A stretch of 64,000 nt of DNA, taken from positions 62,001 to 126,000 of the forward strand of contig NZ_JBATXG010000032.1 in assembly GCF_049673105.1 (NCBI RefSeq). Reading direction: 5' to 3'. The notes under the pieces were generated by a model. That model was given only the letters and a program-made list of their open reading frames with translations, was not told the origin of the DNA and did no database searches. A program made the translations under genes and the position numbers. The DNA comes from Castellaniella sp049673105. GTDB lineage: Bacteria; Pseudomonadota; Gammaproteobacteria; Burkholderiales; Burkholderiaceae_B. The number at the start of each line of letters is the position of its first letter. Within the stretch, counting starts at the first letter, position 1. Below are positions 16,562 through 25,555 of the stretch, one piece after another.

Positions 16562-17479
16562 ATGGACGCCTTGGCTCCCCTTATTGCGGCCTCCATGAAC
16601 GCCGGCACTCCCTTGATGCTGGCGGCGCTGGGGCTATTGATCAACGAAAAATCAGGCGTCATCAACCTGGGTTCCGAAGGCATGATGCTGGTCGCCGCGG
16701 CGTTGGGCTTTGCCATTGCGGTGCAGACCGGCAGCACGTCCCTGGGGTTTGTCGGCGGGGCGCTGGCCGGCGCCTTGATGGCGGGGTTATTTGCCTGGCT
16801 GGTGGTCTGGATGGGGGCGAATCAGATTGCCTGTGGCCTGGCCTTGTCCTTGTTTGGCGTCGGTCTGTCCGCCTCGATCGGTCTGCCCTATGTCGGGGCG
16901 ACGATCCAGGCCTCGACCTGGTCCATCCCGCTGCTGGGAGACATCCCGTTCGTCGGAACGGCCCTGTTTCAGCACCACCCGATGGTCTACGGGGCGCTGG
17001 CCCTGTCGGTGCTGCTTGGATTTTTTCTGTACCGGACGCGTACCGGCCTGGTCTTGCGGGCAGTGGGCGAATCGCCTGAATCCGCGCACGCCCTGGGGTA
17101 TCCGGTGCGCCGTATCCGTCTGGCAGCGCTGCTGTTTGGCGGGGCCTGCTGCGGTCTGGCGGGCGCTTTCATGTCCCTGGTCTATACGCCGATGTGGGTG
17201 GAAGACATGGTGGCGGGCCGGGGCTGGATCGCCCTGGCCTTGACGCCGTTCGCCACCTGGCGGCCCTTGCGCGTACTGGTCGGGGCGTATCTGTTTGGCG
17301 GCATCACCATCCTGACCTTTCACCTGCAGGCCCTGGGCGTGCCGATCGCTTCGCAGCTCTTGTCCATGCTGCCGTATCTGGCCACGATCCTGGTGCTGGT
17401 CCTGATTTCACGCAACGTAGACTGGATACGCATCAATATGCCTGCGTCCTTGGGGCGCAGGTTCAACCCCAACAGCTGA
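16562..17479 (+). CDS. Nucleoside-type ABC importer permease 2 (BPD_transp_2 family)
   Basis: This second permease (305 residues, NupQ/YufQ-like) pairs with the preceding one. Typical segments are GTPLMLAALGLLINEKSGVI-NLGSEGMMLV and VGESPESAHALGYPV. ATG 16562 lies directly after the previous stop with GGAG nine bases upstream, so the longer in-frame start at 16517 inside the previous gene is not used. Confidence 0.92.
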   Translation: MDALAPLIAASMNAGTPLMLAALGLLINEKSGVINLGSEGMMLVAAALGFAIAVQTGSTSLGFVGGALAGALMAGLFAWLVVWMGANQIACGLALSLFGVGLSASIGLPYVGATIQASTWSIPLLGDIPFVGTALFQHHPMVYGALALSVLLGFFLYRTRTGLVLRAVGESPESAHALGYPVRRIRLAALLFGGACCGLAGAFMSLVYTPMWVEDMVAGRGWIALALTPFATWRPLRVLVGAYLFGGITILTFHLQALGVPIASQLLSMLPYLATILVLVLISRNVDWIRINMPASLGRRFNPNS

Positions 17480-17527
17480 TGCTGCCTCAGACCCCTGGAA
17501 CTTTGACTCTTACGGAGATCATCCATC

Positions 17528-18616
17528 ATGAAAACCCGTCTTATTCGCCACACCTTGGGGGCCGTGACGGCCGCCGCCTGCCTGTGGGCCGCCGCCGGCC
17601 CCGCCATGGCTCAAGAGCCCCTGAAAATCGGTTTCGTCTATGTCAGCCCCATCGGTGAGGCCGGCTGGACCTGGCAGCAGGATCTGGGCCGCAAATACAT
17701 GGAGCAGCAACTGGGTGACAAGATCAAGACCCAGTACGTCGAAGACGTGCCCGAAGGCGCTGATGCCGAACGCGTCATCCGCGACCTGGCTCAGCAGGGC
17801 AACAAACTGATCTTCACCACGTCCTTTGGCTTCATGAACCCGACCATCAAGGTCGCCAAGCAATTCCCCGACGTGAAGTTCGTGCACTCCACCGGCTACA
17901 AGACCGCGCCGAACGTCGCCACGACCAATGCGCGCTTCTACCAGGCGCGTTATGTGGCGGGTGTGCTGGCCGGACACAAGACGGAAACCGGGGTCGTCGG
18001 CTATGTCGGCGCCTATCCGATTCCCGAAGTCCTGCAGGGCATCAATGCGTTCACCCTGGGTCTGCGCAGTGTGAAACCCGATGCCACGGTGCGCGTCATC
18101 ATGGTCAACAGCTGGTTTGATCCGGGCAAGGAACGTGATGCGGCGCTGGCGCTGCTGGATCAGGGGGCGGATATCGTCACGCACCACACCGACTCCACCG
18201 CCACCGTGCAGGCCGCCGAAGAACGCGGCAAATGGGCGATCGCTTACCATTCCGACATGCTGAAGTTCGGTCCCAAGGCGCAGCTGGCCGCCGTCACCCA
18301 CCATTGGGGGCCATACTTCACCCGTGAAGCCAAGGCCATGCTGGACGGCACCTGGAAGTCGGATCAGGTCTGGGGCGGATTCAAGGAAGACATGGTTGCG
18401 GTCGAAGGCTTCGGTCCCGCCGTGGATGACGCGCTGAAGGCCGACGTCAAGGCCAAGGAAGCCGCCATTGCCGATGGCTCCTTGAACGTCTTTGCCGCTC
18501 CGATCAAGAGCAACGAAGGCAAGGTCGTGCTGGCCGAAGGCGCGCTGGACGACGCCGGCCTGAACGCCATGGACTACTACGTCGAAGGCGTCGTGGGCAA
18601 ACTCACGAAAAACTAG
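17528..18616 (+). CDS. BMP/PnrA-family periplasmic nucleoside-binding protein
   Basis: This is the substrate-binding component of the importer. A signal peptide ends at AMAQ; the mature protein starts EPLKIGFVYVSPIGEAGWTW, the hallmark of the BMP (TmpC/PnrA) family of purine-nucleoside receptors. Further family landmarks are NKLIFTTSFGFM, KFVHSTGYKT and VGYVGAYPIPEVLQGINAF. It is last in the operon, 48 bp after permease 2, with GGAG upstream. Purine nucleoside uptake is the best guess from family; related proteins elsewhere carry other ligands. Confidence 0.9.
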   Translation: MKTRLIRHTLGAVTAAACLWAAAGPAMAQEPLKIGFVYVSPIGEAGWTWQQDLGRKYMEQQLGDKIKTQYVEDVPEGADAERVIRDLAQQGNKLIFTTSFGFMNPTIKVAKQFPDVKFVHSTGYKTAPNVATTNARFYQARYVAGVLAGHKTETGVVGYVGAYPIPEVLQGINAFTLGLRSVKPDATVRVIMVNSWFDPGKERDAALALLDQGADIVTHHTDSTATVQAAEERGKWAIAYHSDMLKFGPKAQLAAVTHHWGPYFTREAKAMLDGTWKSDQVWGGFKEDMVAVEGFGPAVDDALKADVKAKEAAIADGSLNVFAAPIKSNEGKVVLAEGALDDAGLNAMDYYVEGVVGKLTKN

Positions 18617-18660
18617 GCCCCCACGCCACGCGGCCCTGGGGCGGCCTGGCGGCGGAAGGA

Positions 18661-19110
18661 TTAAGGTTTCTTGCGGGGAACCGACCAGGTGCTGATGACC
18701 TGGGCGACGGGTTCCCCGCCCGCTTCGGGCAGCAGCAGGACTTCACCGGCCGTCATACGACCGGTTTTCAGTATCCGCGCGTTGGCAATGATGCCGCCGA
18801 CGGGGGCGCCGCGTAGAAAATTGATGGTCAGGCTGGCGGTGACGGCTTCCGGCACCCCGGTCGCGCTGACCACGGCGGCATACAGCGCCAGGTCCGCCAG
18901 GCCCATCAGCATCGGGCCGGCCACGATGCCCCCCAGGCGCTGGTTGGCCGGGTTCGGGGGCAGGCGTAATGTGGCTTGCCCGTATGAGATGTCCTGCACT
19001 TCGATGCCTAGCGCCGCTGCGAATGGATGCAGGCGCGTCAGCAGGTCCCTGAAGCCATCGGGTGTGATGTGCGCAGCGGGCGCATCCGCTAAATCAGCAT
19101 GATTGGACAT
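18661..19110 (-). CDS. PaaI-type hotdog-fold thioesterase
   Basis: This 149-residue cytoplasmic hotdog-fold protein has the PaaI/YbdB-type core NQRLGGIVAGPMLMGLADLALYAAV, where the usual HGG catalytic segment reads LGG, and TASLTINFLRGAPVGGIIANARIL. Such enzymes hydrolyse acyl-CoA or aryl-CoA thioesters. The lack of the His in HGG makes catalysis uncertain. It is monocistronic, converges on the importer operon and diverges from the copper protein gene. Confidence 0.8.
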   Translation of the reverse strand: MSNHADLADAPAAHITPDGFRDLLTRLHPFAAALGIEVQDISYGQATLRLPPNPANQRLGGIVAGPMLMGLADLALYAAVVSATGVPEAVTASLTINFLRGAPVGGIIANARILKTGRMTAGEVLLLPEAGGEPVAQVISTWSVPRKKP

Positions 19111-19141
19111 GGCTCAAAAGGTCGTGGAAAAGCCCATAGTA

Positions 19142-19158
19142 CACTGGCTGGACCAGTG
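19142..19158. promoter_or_regulatory. Inverted repeat between thioesterase and PCuAC genes
   Basis: CACTGG (19142-19147) and CCAGTG (19153-19158) are perfect inverted arms with a 5 bp spacer, in the 101 bp divergent gap. It may be an operator for either gene; no regulator is known. Confidence 0.35.
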
Positions 19159-19211
19159 ATCGCGCAGGGCCATGGGGGTCCGCTTGTGCTGGCTTGAAAG
19201 GTGGTAAGACG

Positions 19212-19721
19212 ATGAATCATATCGGAAAGATCGTAGGTGGCCTGTCGGCGGGTTTGTTGCTGGCGACGTCGGCCTGGGCGGCTGATCATGGGGCGGCGCC
19301 CGCTGCCGACGCGCCGCTGTCGACAACAGTGAAGGCATCGGCTTGCTGGATACGCCAATTGCCCGCCCCGGCGCCTTCGGGCGGCTTCCTGGTGTTTCAG
19401 AATACGGGCGATCAGGTGAAACTGACGGGCGCCCATTCGCCGGATTATGGGCATGTCATGCTGCATCAGACCACAGAAGAAAACGGCATGAGCAAGATGT
19501 CCATGGTGCATCAGGTCGCACTGCCGGCGGCGGGGCAGCTGGAATTCAAGCCGGGCAGCTATCACATGATGCTGGAGCAGGCCCGCGATGGCCTGAAGGT
19601 CGGCGATCACGTGCAGGTGGACTTTGCGCTGGATAATGGGCAGCGCGTGACGGCGCAGTGCGAGCTCAAACCGGCCAATACCTTGCCGGGCAAGGCTGGC
19701 GGCCATCAGATGAAGCACTGA
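19212..19721 (+). CDS. Periplasmic copper chaperone PCu(A)C family (DUF461)
   Basis: This is a secreted copper-binding protein that delivers Cu(I) to the CuA site of cytochrome oxidase in homologues. The signal peptide ends at SAWAA. The core has SGGFLVFQNTGDQVKLTGAHSPD, then GHVMLHQTTEENGMSKM and PGSYHMMLEQ, supplying the His and Met ligands of the H(M)X10MX21HXM pattern. The C-terminal GGHQMKH adds more His/Met. ATG 19212 is preferred over the TTG at 19194. No SCO or oxidase gene is adjacent. Confidence 0.87.
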   Translation: MNHIGKIVGGLSAGLLLATSAWAADHGAAPAADAPLSTTVKASACWIRQLPAPAPSGGFLVFQNTGDQVKLTGAHSPDYGHVMLHQTTEENGMSKMSMVHQVALPAAGQLEFKPGSYHMMLEQARDGLKVGDHVQVDFALDNGQRVTAQCELKPANTLPGKAGGHQMKH

Positions 19722-19757
19722 TTTCCGCTGCGCCAGTTCGGTCAGATTGTCAGGCAA

Positions 19758-19781
19758 AGGCCTGCGCTTGGGCGCAGGCCT
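19758..19781. terminator. Bidirectional terminator-like hairpin
   Basis: AGGCCTGCGC (19758-19767) and GCGCAGGCCT (19772-19781) form a perfect 10 bp stem with loop TTGG, between the converging PCuAC and hydrolase genes. T-runs are short on both strands. Confidence 0.65.
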
Positions 19782-19798
19782 GTCCGAGTCCGCCAGGG

Positions 19799-20632
19799 TC
19801 AGCGCGCTACCGTGGTACGGACAGAGTCCATGAAATCCAGAACAGCCCGGTTGAATGCCCTGGGATTGGCCAGGTTCATGCCGTGGGCCGCCAGGGCGAT
19901 CCGTATCCGGCGAGCCTGGGGGTGCAACTGCTGCAGTCGGTCTTGACGCGTGCCGTATTTGGCGGGGCTGTTGGCCCCGCCCACCAGCAGCAGCGGGCAG
20001 CCCAGGGCGGCGGCGTCGCGCAGCATGACCGGCGTGTTGGCCTCCAGGATCTGCGAGAGCAGCGTGGGAGCATTGTCGCGGGCCATGTCCTTGAACCAGC
20101 CCACCATTTTGCGCCAGGTATTGGCGCCGTTGACCGTGTCGATGAATCCTTCCAGGGCGGCATCGATATCGCCGGCCTGGATTTGCTGGACGGCCTGCGT
20201 ATAAAACGGCGGGGTTTCTGTCTCGTCGTCGAAGCGGAAGCCGGGATCGGCCAAGGTCAGCGACCGGCAAAGTTCAGGCGCCTGGGTGGCGAATGCCAGG
20301 GCGACCTGGGCGCCGCGCGAATGGCCGATGACGTGCAGGCCTTGAATATCCAGCGCCCGGGCCATCTGCACCAGGTCGCGAGCATGTGCGTCGATCCGAT
20401 AGCCATCCTGCGGATGCGGGCTGTTGGCCGGCCAACAGCCCCGCAGGCTGGGCGCCAGCACACGGGCATGTTCCGCCAGCGCCGGCATCTGCCAGCGCCA
20501 GTACCGGTAGTCGCATAGCGAACCGTGGATCAGCAGGACAGTGTCGCTACCATCCCCCGCCTGAAGATAATGCAGCGTGCCGTCCGGCAGAGGCAGCAGG
20601 TGATGCGGGTAGTCGGGGGTGGATGACGTCAC
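19799..20632 (-). CDS. Alpha/beta hydrolase
   Basis: This serine hydrolase has the oxyanion segment LLIHGSLCDYRYW, the nucleophile elbow VIGHSRGAQVAL and a candidate catalytic His in LAAHGMNLANP. It has no signal peptide. The GTG start overlaps the cpoB stop by 4 bp (GTGA), so it is probably translated from the end of the cpoB message. Substrate unknown; it is not a known Tol-Pal component. Confidence 0.85.
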   Translation of the reverse strand: MTSSTPDYPHHLLPLPDGTLHYLQAGDGSDTVLLIHGSLCDYRYWRWQMPALAEHARVLAPSLRGCWPANSPHPQDGYRIDAHARDLVQMARALDIQGLHVIGHSRGAQVALAFATQAPELCRSLTLADPGFRFDDETETPPFYTQAVQQIQAGDIDAALEGFIDTVNGANTWRKMVGWFKDMARDNAPTLLSQILEANTPVMLRDAAALGCPLLLVGGANSPAKYGTRQDRLQQLHPQARRIRIALAAHGMNLANPRAFNRAVLDFMDSVRTTVAR

Positions 20633-21315
20633 AGCAGTTTCAAGCGGCTTTTAGCGGTTTCCGCTGCGGAGCTTTGGGGATAGTCCTTGGTGATGCGCTG
20701 CAGGCTGGCTTTGGCGCTTTTCAGATCATTCAGTTCGATCTGGTTGGCGGCCACGACCAGTAGCGCGTCCGGGGCGCGAGCATCATCAGGGTGGGCTTTC
20801 ACCAGCGCCTGCATGGTCTGGATGGAGGACTTGAAGTCCTTGGAGGCATACTGGCTGCTGCCCAGGTAGAACTGCGCATCAGTGATCTGAGGGCTGTCCG
20901 GGTAGGCCTGGACGAAGGTGGCGAAGCTGCTGGCGGCTTCCTTGTAGCGACCGTTGCGATATTGGTCGGCGGCGGCCTGGTAGGCGGCTTGCTGCTGCGG
21001 ATCGCCGGTTTGCGCGGCCTGCGGCGCATTGCTGGGCTGCTGCCCGGCGGCCGCAGTATTGCGACCGGCCTGATTCAGTTCTTCCACGCGCCCGCGCAAC
21101 GTGGCGATTTCCTGGTGCAGCATGTCCATCTGATCCGCCAGTTGCAGCCTGGCTTGCTGGTTCTGGTCCTTCATCTGCTGGATCTGTGTGCGCAGTTCCA
21201 GGATGGCGCGGCGGGCTTCGTCATCGGAAAATGCATGGGCCGCAGGCGCGGCCAGCATCAGAGCGAGCAGCGCGGCGGCTGACAGGGAATTCAGACGATG
21301 AGTCGGTGCATGCAT
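20629..21315 (-). CDS. cpoB: Cell division coordinator CpoB (YbgF)
   Basis: This is a periplasmic TolA-interacting protein that couples outer-membrane constriction to septal peptidoglycan synthesis. A signal peptide ends at AAHAFS. A trimerising coiled coil (ILELRTQIQQMKDQNQQARL...) is followed by a Gln/Ala linker and three TPR-like repeats (YQAAADQYRNGRYKEAASSF, DAQFYLGSSQYASKDFKSSI, and a final repeat ending KSRLKLL). It is 228 residues long. It lies 89 bp after pal, beyond a strong terminator. Confidence 0.94.
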   Translation of the reverse strand: MHAPTHRLNSLSAAALLALMLAAPAAHAFSDDEARRAILELRTQIQQMKDQNQQARLQLADQMDMLHQEIATLRGRVEELNQAGRNTAAAGQQPSNAPQAAQTGDPQQQAAYQAAADQYRNGRYKEAASSFATFVQAYPDSPQITDAQFYLGSSQYASKDFKSSIQTMQALVKAHPDDARAPDALLVVAANQIELNDLKSAKASLQRITKDYPQSSAAETAKSRLKLL

Positions 21316-21350
21316 GGATTGGTTCCTTCCGTCCAGAGTGTCTGCGGCGC

Positions 21351-21384
21351 AAATGAAAACGCCGTAGCGTCAGCCGCTACGGCG
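21351..21384 (-). terminator. Rho-independent terminator of the tol-pal transcript
   Basis: On the minus strand a 10 bp perfect stem (GCCGTAGCG with flanking C-G pair, arms 21361-21369 and 21375-21383) is followed by GTTTTCATTT. It lies between pal and cpoB, so cpoB is read through or has its own promoter. Confidence 0.85.
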
Positions 21385-21404
21385 CTGTGATGGCCAGACG
21401 ACGA

Positions 21405-21899
21405 TCAGTGCTGATAGTTGATGTCGGCGCGGCGGTTTTCAGCGAAATCGGCTTCGGTGTTGCCCTGGGCCTTGGGACGCTCTTTACCGTAGCTGATGGC
21501 TTCGATCTGGTTGGCGTTCACACCCAGCAGCTTCATCATGCGTGCCACGGCATCCGAACGGCGCTGGCCCAGAGCCAGATTATATTCGGTGCTGCCGCGT
21601 GCGTCGGTATTGCCTTCGACACGGACTTTCTGGGCCTGATGGCTGGTCAGGTAGTTGGCGTGCATTTCGACGACGCTGCGATACTGTTCAGGAACCGTAT
21701 AGCTGTCGAAGTCGAAATAGACCGAGCGTTGCTGCGCGAGCGGGCTTTGAGGATTGAAGGGATCCATGATTTGCCCAGCGGACGCCGAATCCGAGCCGGC
21801 GCCATTCGCGCCGTTTTGGTCCAACGGCACGGAGCTGCAAGCGGCCAAGGAGGCGGCCAAGGCGGCTATAGTCAGAGTCCTGGTGATGCGCGAGCTCAT
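21405..21899 (-). CDS. pal: Peptidoglycan-associated lipoprotein Pal
   Basis: This outer-membrane lipoprotein binds peptidoglycan and TolB. The lipobox is LAACSS. The C-terminal OmpA-like domain has VYFDFDSYTVPEQY, VEGNTDARGSTEYNLALGQRR with the diaminopimelate-binding Asp and Arg, and GKERPKAQG near the end. It is 164 residues long and sits 37 bp after tolB in the usual order. Confidence 0.96.
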   Translation of the reverse strand: MSSRITRTLTIAALAASLAACSSVPLDQNGANGAGSDSASAGQIMDPFNPQSPLAQQRSVYFDFDSYTVPEQYRSVVEMHANYLTSHQAQKVRVEGNTDARGSTEYNLALGQRRSDAVARMMKLLGVNANQIEAISYGKERPKAQGNTEADFAENRRADINYQH

Positions 21900-21936
21900 T
21901 TAATGTCCTTTAAGAAGAAAGAGTCACACGAAAAAA

Positions 21937-23244
21937 TCAGTTCGTGAAAGGGCCCCAGGCCGGCTCGCGGACCTTGCCATTGAGCACCGACAGCGTTTGA
22001 CGGACTCGCCCGTCGACTGAAGTCACCGCCAGCACACTGCGCCCGTTCTGGATGGAACTGTAGAGCACTTGCATGCCATTCGGGGCGTAGCTGGGGGACT
22101 GATCGTCGGGACCGTCCGTCAGGAGCTGTTCGGAGCCCGAACTCAAGGCCAAGCTTGCAATTCTGAAAGCACCGTTTCTACGAGTAACGTACACCAGTTG
22201 TTGTCCATCCGGCGATACCCTAGGTGAAATATTGTAACCGCCCGAGAAGGTCAGTCGTTGAGCATCGCCACCGGCGACCGGGACTTTGTAGATTTGCGGG
22301 CTGCCGCCACGGTCGCTGGTAAAGACCAGGGACTGACCGTCGGGGGTGTAGTAGGGCTCGGTATCGATCAGAGGAGAGCGCATCACACGGCGCAGATTCG
22401 ATCCATCCGCGTTGATGGTGTATATCTGCGAAATGCCGTCCATAGACAGCACAATCGCCATATGACTGCCGTCCGGGGACCAGGCCGGGGCGCTGTTATT
22501 GCCCTTGTAGTTGGACACCGGCTGGCGCTGGGCGTTCGCCAGCGTCTGCACGTAGATCACGGACTTGCCCGATTCGAAGCTGACGTAAGCCAGTTTGCTG
22601 CCATCTGGCGACCAGGTCGGCGAGATGATCGACTGTTTCGAGCGCAACATGACCTGCGGATTTTGTCCGTCGGCGTCAGCAATTTGTAACTCATAGCCGT
22701 TGCTGGTTTGCAACACATAAGCGATCCGGGTGGAGAAAACGCCGCGCACACCGGTGATCTTTTCGTAGATGCGATCGGCAATCCGGTGGGAAATCCGGCG
22801 CATTTCGGCTTCGCCGCCGCTGAACACGGCGGAATCCAGTTCGGATTTGCGCACATTGTCCACCAGCCGGTAGCTGACAGTGTACTGGCCGCCATTTTGC
22901 GCCACGGTGCCGTAGGCCAGGTAGTCGGCGCCGCGAGACTGCCAGGTGCCGTAATCAATGGGGCTTTGCGCCGTCAGGTTGGCGCCGACGGCATTGATCA
23001 GGCGGAACTGTCCGGAACGGGTCAGGTCGGCGCGAATGACCTCGGGGACCGACGTGCTGCTGGCCTCGCCCGAGAAATCGGCGATGGCGATCGGGTACTG
23101 GGTCGCGCCGACGCCGGAAATATCGACGCGCAGCTGAGCCTGTGCGCTGGTGGCCGCTACGACGGCCAGCGCCAGACCCAGGCCTGCTGTCGTCGTGCGC
23201 CGCCACAGGCGCCCGATGAAGCTGGAGGCTGTAAATACGGTCAT
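21937..23244 (-). CDS. tolB: Tol-Pal system protein TolB
   Basis: This periplasmic beta-propeller interacts with Pal and TolA. The signal peptide ends at SAQAQ; the N-terminal domain (QYPIAIADFSGE...) precedes WD40-like blades, each with a SPDG pattern (PTWSPDGSKLAYVSFESG, PAWSPDGSHMAIVLS, PRVSPDGQQLVYVTR). ATG 23244 is chosen because AAGGAG lies just upstream and it begins 13 bp after tolA; the open frame extends further up into tolA but is not used. Length 435. Confidence 0.96.
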   Translation of the reverse strand: MTVFTASSFIGRLWRRTTTAGLGLALAVVAATSAQAQLRVDISGVGATQYPIAIADFSGEASSTSVPEVIRADLTRSGQFRLINAVGANLTAQSPIDYGTWQSRGADYLAYGTVAQNGGQYTVSYRLVDNVRKSELDSAVFSGGEAEMRRISHRIADRIYEKITGVRGVFSTRIAYVLQTSNGYELQIADADGQNPQVMLRSKQSIISPTWSPDGSKLAYVSFESGKSVIYVQTLANAQRQPVSNYKGNNSAPAWSPDGSHMAIVLSMDGISQIYTINADGSNLRRVMRSPLIDTEPYYTPDGQSLVFTSDRGGSPQIYKVPVAGGDAQRLTFSGGYNISPRVSPDGQQLVYVTRRNGAFRIASLALSSGSEQLLTDGPDDQSPSYAPNGMQVLYSSIQNGRSVLAVTSVDGRVRQTLSVLNGKVREPAWGPFTN

Positions 23245-23257
23245 GGTAACGATCTCC

Positions 23258-24415
23258 TTAGTCGTACATGCGGTAATCCACGTCAATATACGATGGATAC
23301 CGGCCGCTTGGCGGTTTGGGGAAGGGGGAGCAGGCCAGGATGCCCTTGCGGACGGCCGCGTCAAAGCGCGGGTCGCCCGATGTGCTCGTCAGATTGACGT
23401 CCTGCACAGCCCCGTTTGACGACAAGCGTGTGCGGAAGCTGGCCGTCGGGTTGCCCGAACCGCTGCGCGGCGGGACGTTATAGATGACACCGGGCTGCAC
23501 ACAGGCCCGGACCTGGGCGGCGTAGCCGTCGTTGCCGCCACCGCCGCGTTGATTGCGGTCGGCGTTGCCGCTGGGAATGCCGGCAGCCTCGGAGACGTCG
23601 CCCCGCATGGCGGCTTTCAGGGCCTCGCGCTTGGCGGCGGCTTCTTTGGCAGCTTTTTCCTTGGCGGCTTTATCCGCGGCGGCTTTATCCGCCGCGGCCT
23701 TGGCTGCCTTGTCTTTGGCGGCTTGTTCAGCGGCAGCTTTTTCAGCCGCCGCCTTTTCCTGGGCGGCCTTTTCTTTGGCCGCCTTGTCTTTTGCTGCTTT
23801 GTCTGCAGCGGCCTTTTCCGCTGCTGCCTGTTCGGCGGCAGCCTTGTCGGCGGCTTCCTGGGCGGCTTTTTCCTTGGCTGCCTTGTCGGCGGCTTCCTTG
23901 GCTGCCTTTTCTTTGGCTGCTTTGGCGGCGGCTTCTTGCTCGGCTTTGGCCTTGGCGGCTTGCTCTTGGGCCAGCCGTTCGGCTTCTTCGCGGGCCTTGC
24001 GTTCCTTGGCGAGCGCAATTTCCGCATCGGCCTGAGCTTTGGCAGCTGCCTCGGCGCGTGCTTGGGCCTCGGCCAGTTGCGCCTGTTGAGCAGCCGCCTG
24101 GCGAACCGCTTCGGCCTGGGCTTCGGCTGCTTTTTGGGCGTTGTCGTCTGGTGTCGGGGGTTCCGGCGTCGGGGGTTCTTCGACCGGGGGCGGGGTTTGT
24201 TCTTCTTGTTCTTGCGGGGGGGCGGCTTCCGCCACGGTGCCTTTGGCCCACAGTTCAACCTGGACCGGACCGGGATTGTCCGGCGCAGAGGAGAAACCCA
24301 CCACCATCAACAGCACCAGCAGGCCATGGGCCGCCAGGGACAGGATCAGGCCGCGGCGATCATCGCGCCCATCGGGCTGCCCCTCGGGGTCGGTCGAACG
24401 ATCAAACCAGGCCAT
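23258..24415 (-). CDS. tolA: Cell envelope integrity protein TolA
   Basis: TolA spans from the inner membrane to the outer envelope and transmits proton-motive force from TolQR. One membrane segment is near residues 22-42 (RGLILSLAAHGLLVLLMVVG). A Pro/Glu linker comes next, then a ~180-residue Ala/Lys/Glu helix built of AADKAAKEKAA-type repeats, then a C-terminal globular domain with two Cys (VRACVQPGVIYNVPPRSG; GILACSPFPKPP). The repetitive central DNA also leaves long open frames in other registers, which are not genes. Length 385. Confidence 0.95.
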   Translation of the reverse strand: MAWFDRSTDPEGQPDGRDDRRGLILSLAAHGLLVLLMVVGFSSAPDNPGPVQVELWAKGTVAEAAPPQEQEEQTPPPVEEPPTPEPPTPDDNAQKAAEAQAEAVRQAAAQQAQLAEAQARAEAAAKAQADAEIALAKERKAREEAERLAQEQAAKAKAEQEAAAKAAKEKAAKEAADKAAKEKAAQEAADKAAAEQAAAEKAAADKAAKDKAAKEKAAQEKAAAEKAAAEQAAKDKAAKAAADKAAADKAAKEKAAKEAAAKREALKAAMRGDVSEAAGIPSGNADRNQRGGGGNDGYAAQVRACVQPGVIYNVPPRSGSGNPTASFRTRLSSNGAVQDVNLTSTSGDPRFDAAVRKGILACSPFPKPPSGRYPSYIDVDYRMYD

Positions 24416-24442
24416 GAGACGGAAATCCTGCGTGGGAAAGAC

Positions 24443-24877
24443 TCATTGCCGGCCACCCGGAGCGTTCTGATTGACGAGAAGGCCAAGTTTGGAGATGCCG
24501 CCGTTACGTAGCTGGTCCATGACCTTCATGACGGATTCGTAAGGCACCTTGCCATCCGCTGAAATCACCACCGGGGTGTCGGGCGTCGCAGCGGCACGGA
24601 CTTCGGCCAGCAGGTTGGCGCTGTCCACCGGACGGAACGAAGCGCCGCCTTCGCGCAGGCGCATCGACAGCGCTCCCTGGGCGTCGATCTGGACTTCGAG
24701 GGGTTGCACGGGGACCTCGGAGGCGGTGCCGACGGACGGCAATTCGATCTGGCCCGGCGTGATCATGGGCGCCGTCACCATGAAGATGACCAGCAGCACC
24801 AGCATGACGTCGATATAGGGCACGACGTTGATGTCGTTTTGCATGCGCCGCGCGCGGCGGCTGCTGAGCGAGGTCAT
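24443..24877 (-). CDS. tolR: Tol-Pal proton channel subunit TolR
   Basis: This is an ExbD/TolR-type protein with a single membrane segment, NVVPYIDVMLVLLVIFMVTA, carrying the essential Asp that conducts protons with TolQ. A periplasmic domain follows (VVISADGKVPYESVMKVMDQ). It is 144 residues long, between tolQ (1 bp gap) and tolA. Confidence 0.95.
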   Translation of the reverse strand: MTSLSSRRARRMQNDINVVPYIDVMLVLLVIFMVTAPMITPGQIELPSVGTASEVPVQPLEVQIDAQGALSMRLREGGASFRPVDSANLLAEVRAAATPDTPVVISADGKVPYESVMKVMDQLRNGGISKLGLLVNQNAPGGRQ

Positions 24878-24878
24878 T

Positions 24879-25553
24879 TCAATGCACCTGACGTTGAAGA
24901 ATGTTCAGGAATTCTTCCATGAAGCTTTCGAAACGGATCGACAGGCGGTCGATCTGATTGGTGTAGCGGTTATAGGCCAGGACGGCGGGGATAGCGGCGA
25001 ACAGGCCGATGGCGGTAGCGATCAAGGCCTCGGCAATCCCCGGTGCGACGGCGGCCAGAGTGGCCTGCTGCATCGTGGATAGCCCCATGAACGCGTGCAT
25101 GATCCCCCAGACGGTGCCCAGCAGACCGATATAGGGACTGACCGAACCCGTCGAGGCCAGGAAGTTCAGATGGGATTCCAGACTGTCCATTTCACGCTGG
25201 AAGGCGGCTTTCATGGCGCGGCGGGGTGCATCCAGCAGGCTGTCGCCTCGGCTGGTGGAGCGGCGGGCCTTGACGAATTCGGTCATGCCGGCGTCGAAGA
25301 TGCGGGCCAGCGCCCCATGTTCGTTGCGCCGGCTGGCAATGGCCTGTTGCAGGACGGTCAGGTCGCCACCCGCCCAGAAATCGTCCTCGAAACGGCGCGT
25401 CTGTTCGTCGGCGCGTCTGAGCGCAGCGCGCTTGCTGAAGATATAGGCCCAGGACAGGACCGAGGCGCCCAGCAGGATCAGCATGACGATCTGCACGGGT
25501 AGGCTGGCGTGGCCGATCAGGGATAGCAGCGACAAATCGCTAGAGGCTTGCAT
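24879..25553 (-). CDS. tolQ: Tol-Pal proton channel subunit TolQ
   Basis: This MotA/TolQ/ExbB channel protein has three membrane segments. Landmarks are an N-terminal helix around residues 15-35, the conserved SPYIGLLGTVWGIMHAFMGL and GIAEALIATAIGLFAAIPAVLAYN. It is 224 residues long, 2 bp after ybgC, in the standard ybgC-tolQRAB-pal order. Confidence 0.95.
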   Translation of the reverse strand: MQASSDLSLLSLIGHASLPVQIVMLILLGASVLSWAYIFSKRAALRRADEQTRRFEDDFWAGGDLTVLQQAIASRRNEHGALARIFDAGMTEFVKARRSTSRGDSLLDAPRRAMKAAFQREMDSLESHLNFLASTGSVSPYIGLLGTVWGIMHAFMGLSTMQQATLAAVAPGIAEALIATAIGLFAAIPAVLAYNRYTNQIDRLSIRFESFMEEFLNILQRQVH

Positions 25554-25555
25554 GG

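Noticed and set aside
23593..24150. Tandem repeats in tolA as a CRISPR or satellite array
   Set aside because: The repeats are codon-level AAxKA units within an intact tolA frame and have no unique spacers.
23549..24511. A Gly/Phe/Leu-rich 320-codon frame on the plus strand opposite tolA
   Set aside because: It is the mirror of the Ala/Lys codon repeats of tolA and does not resemble a real membrane protein.
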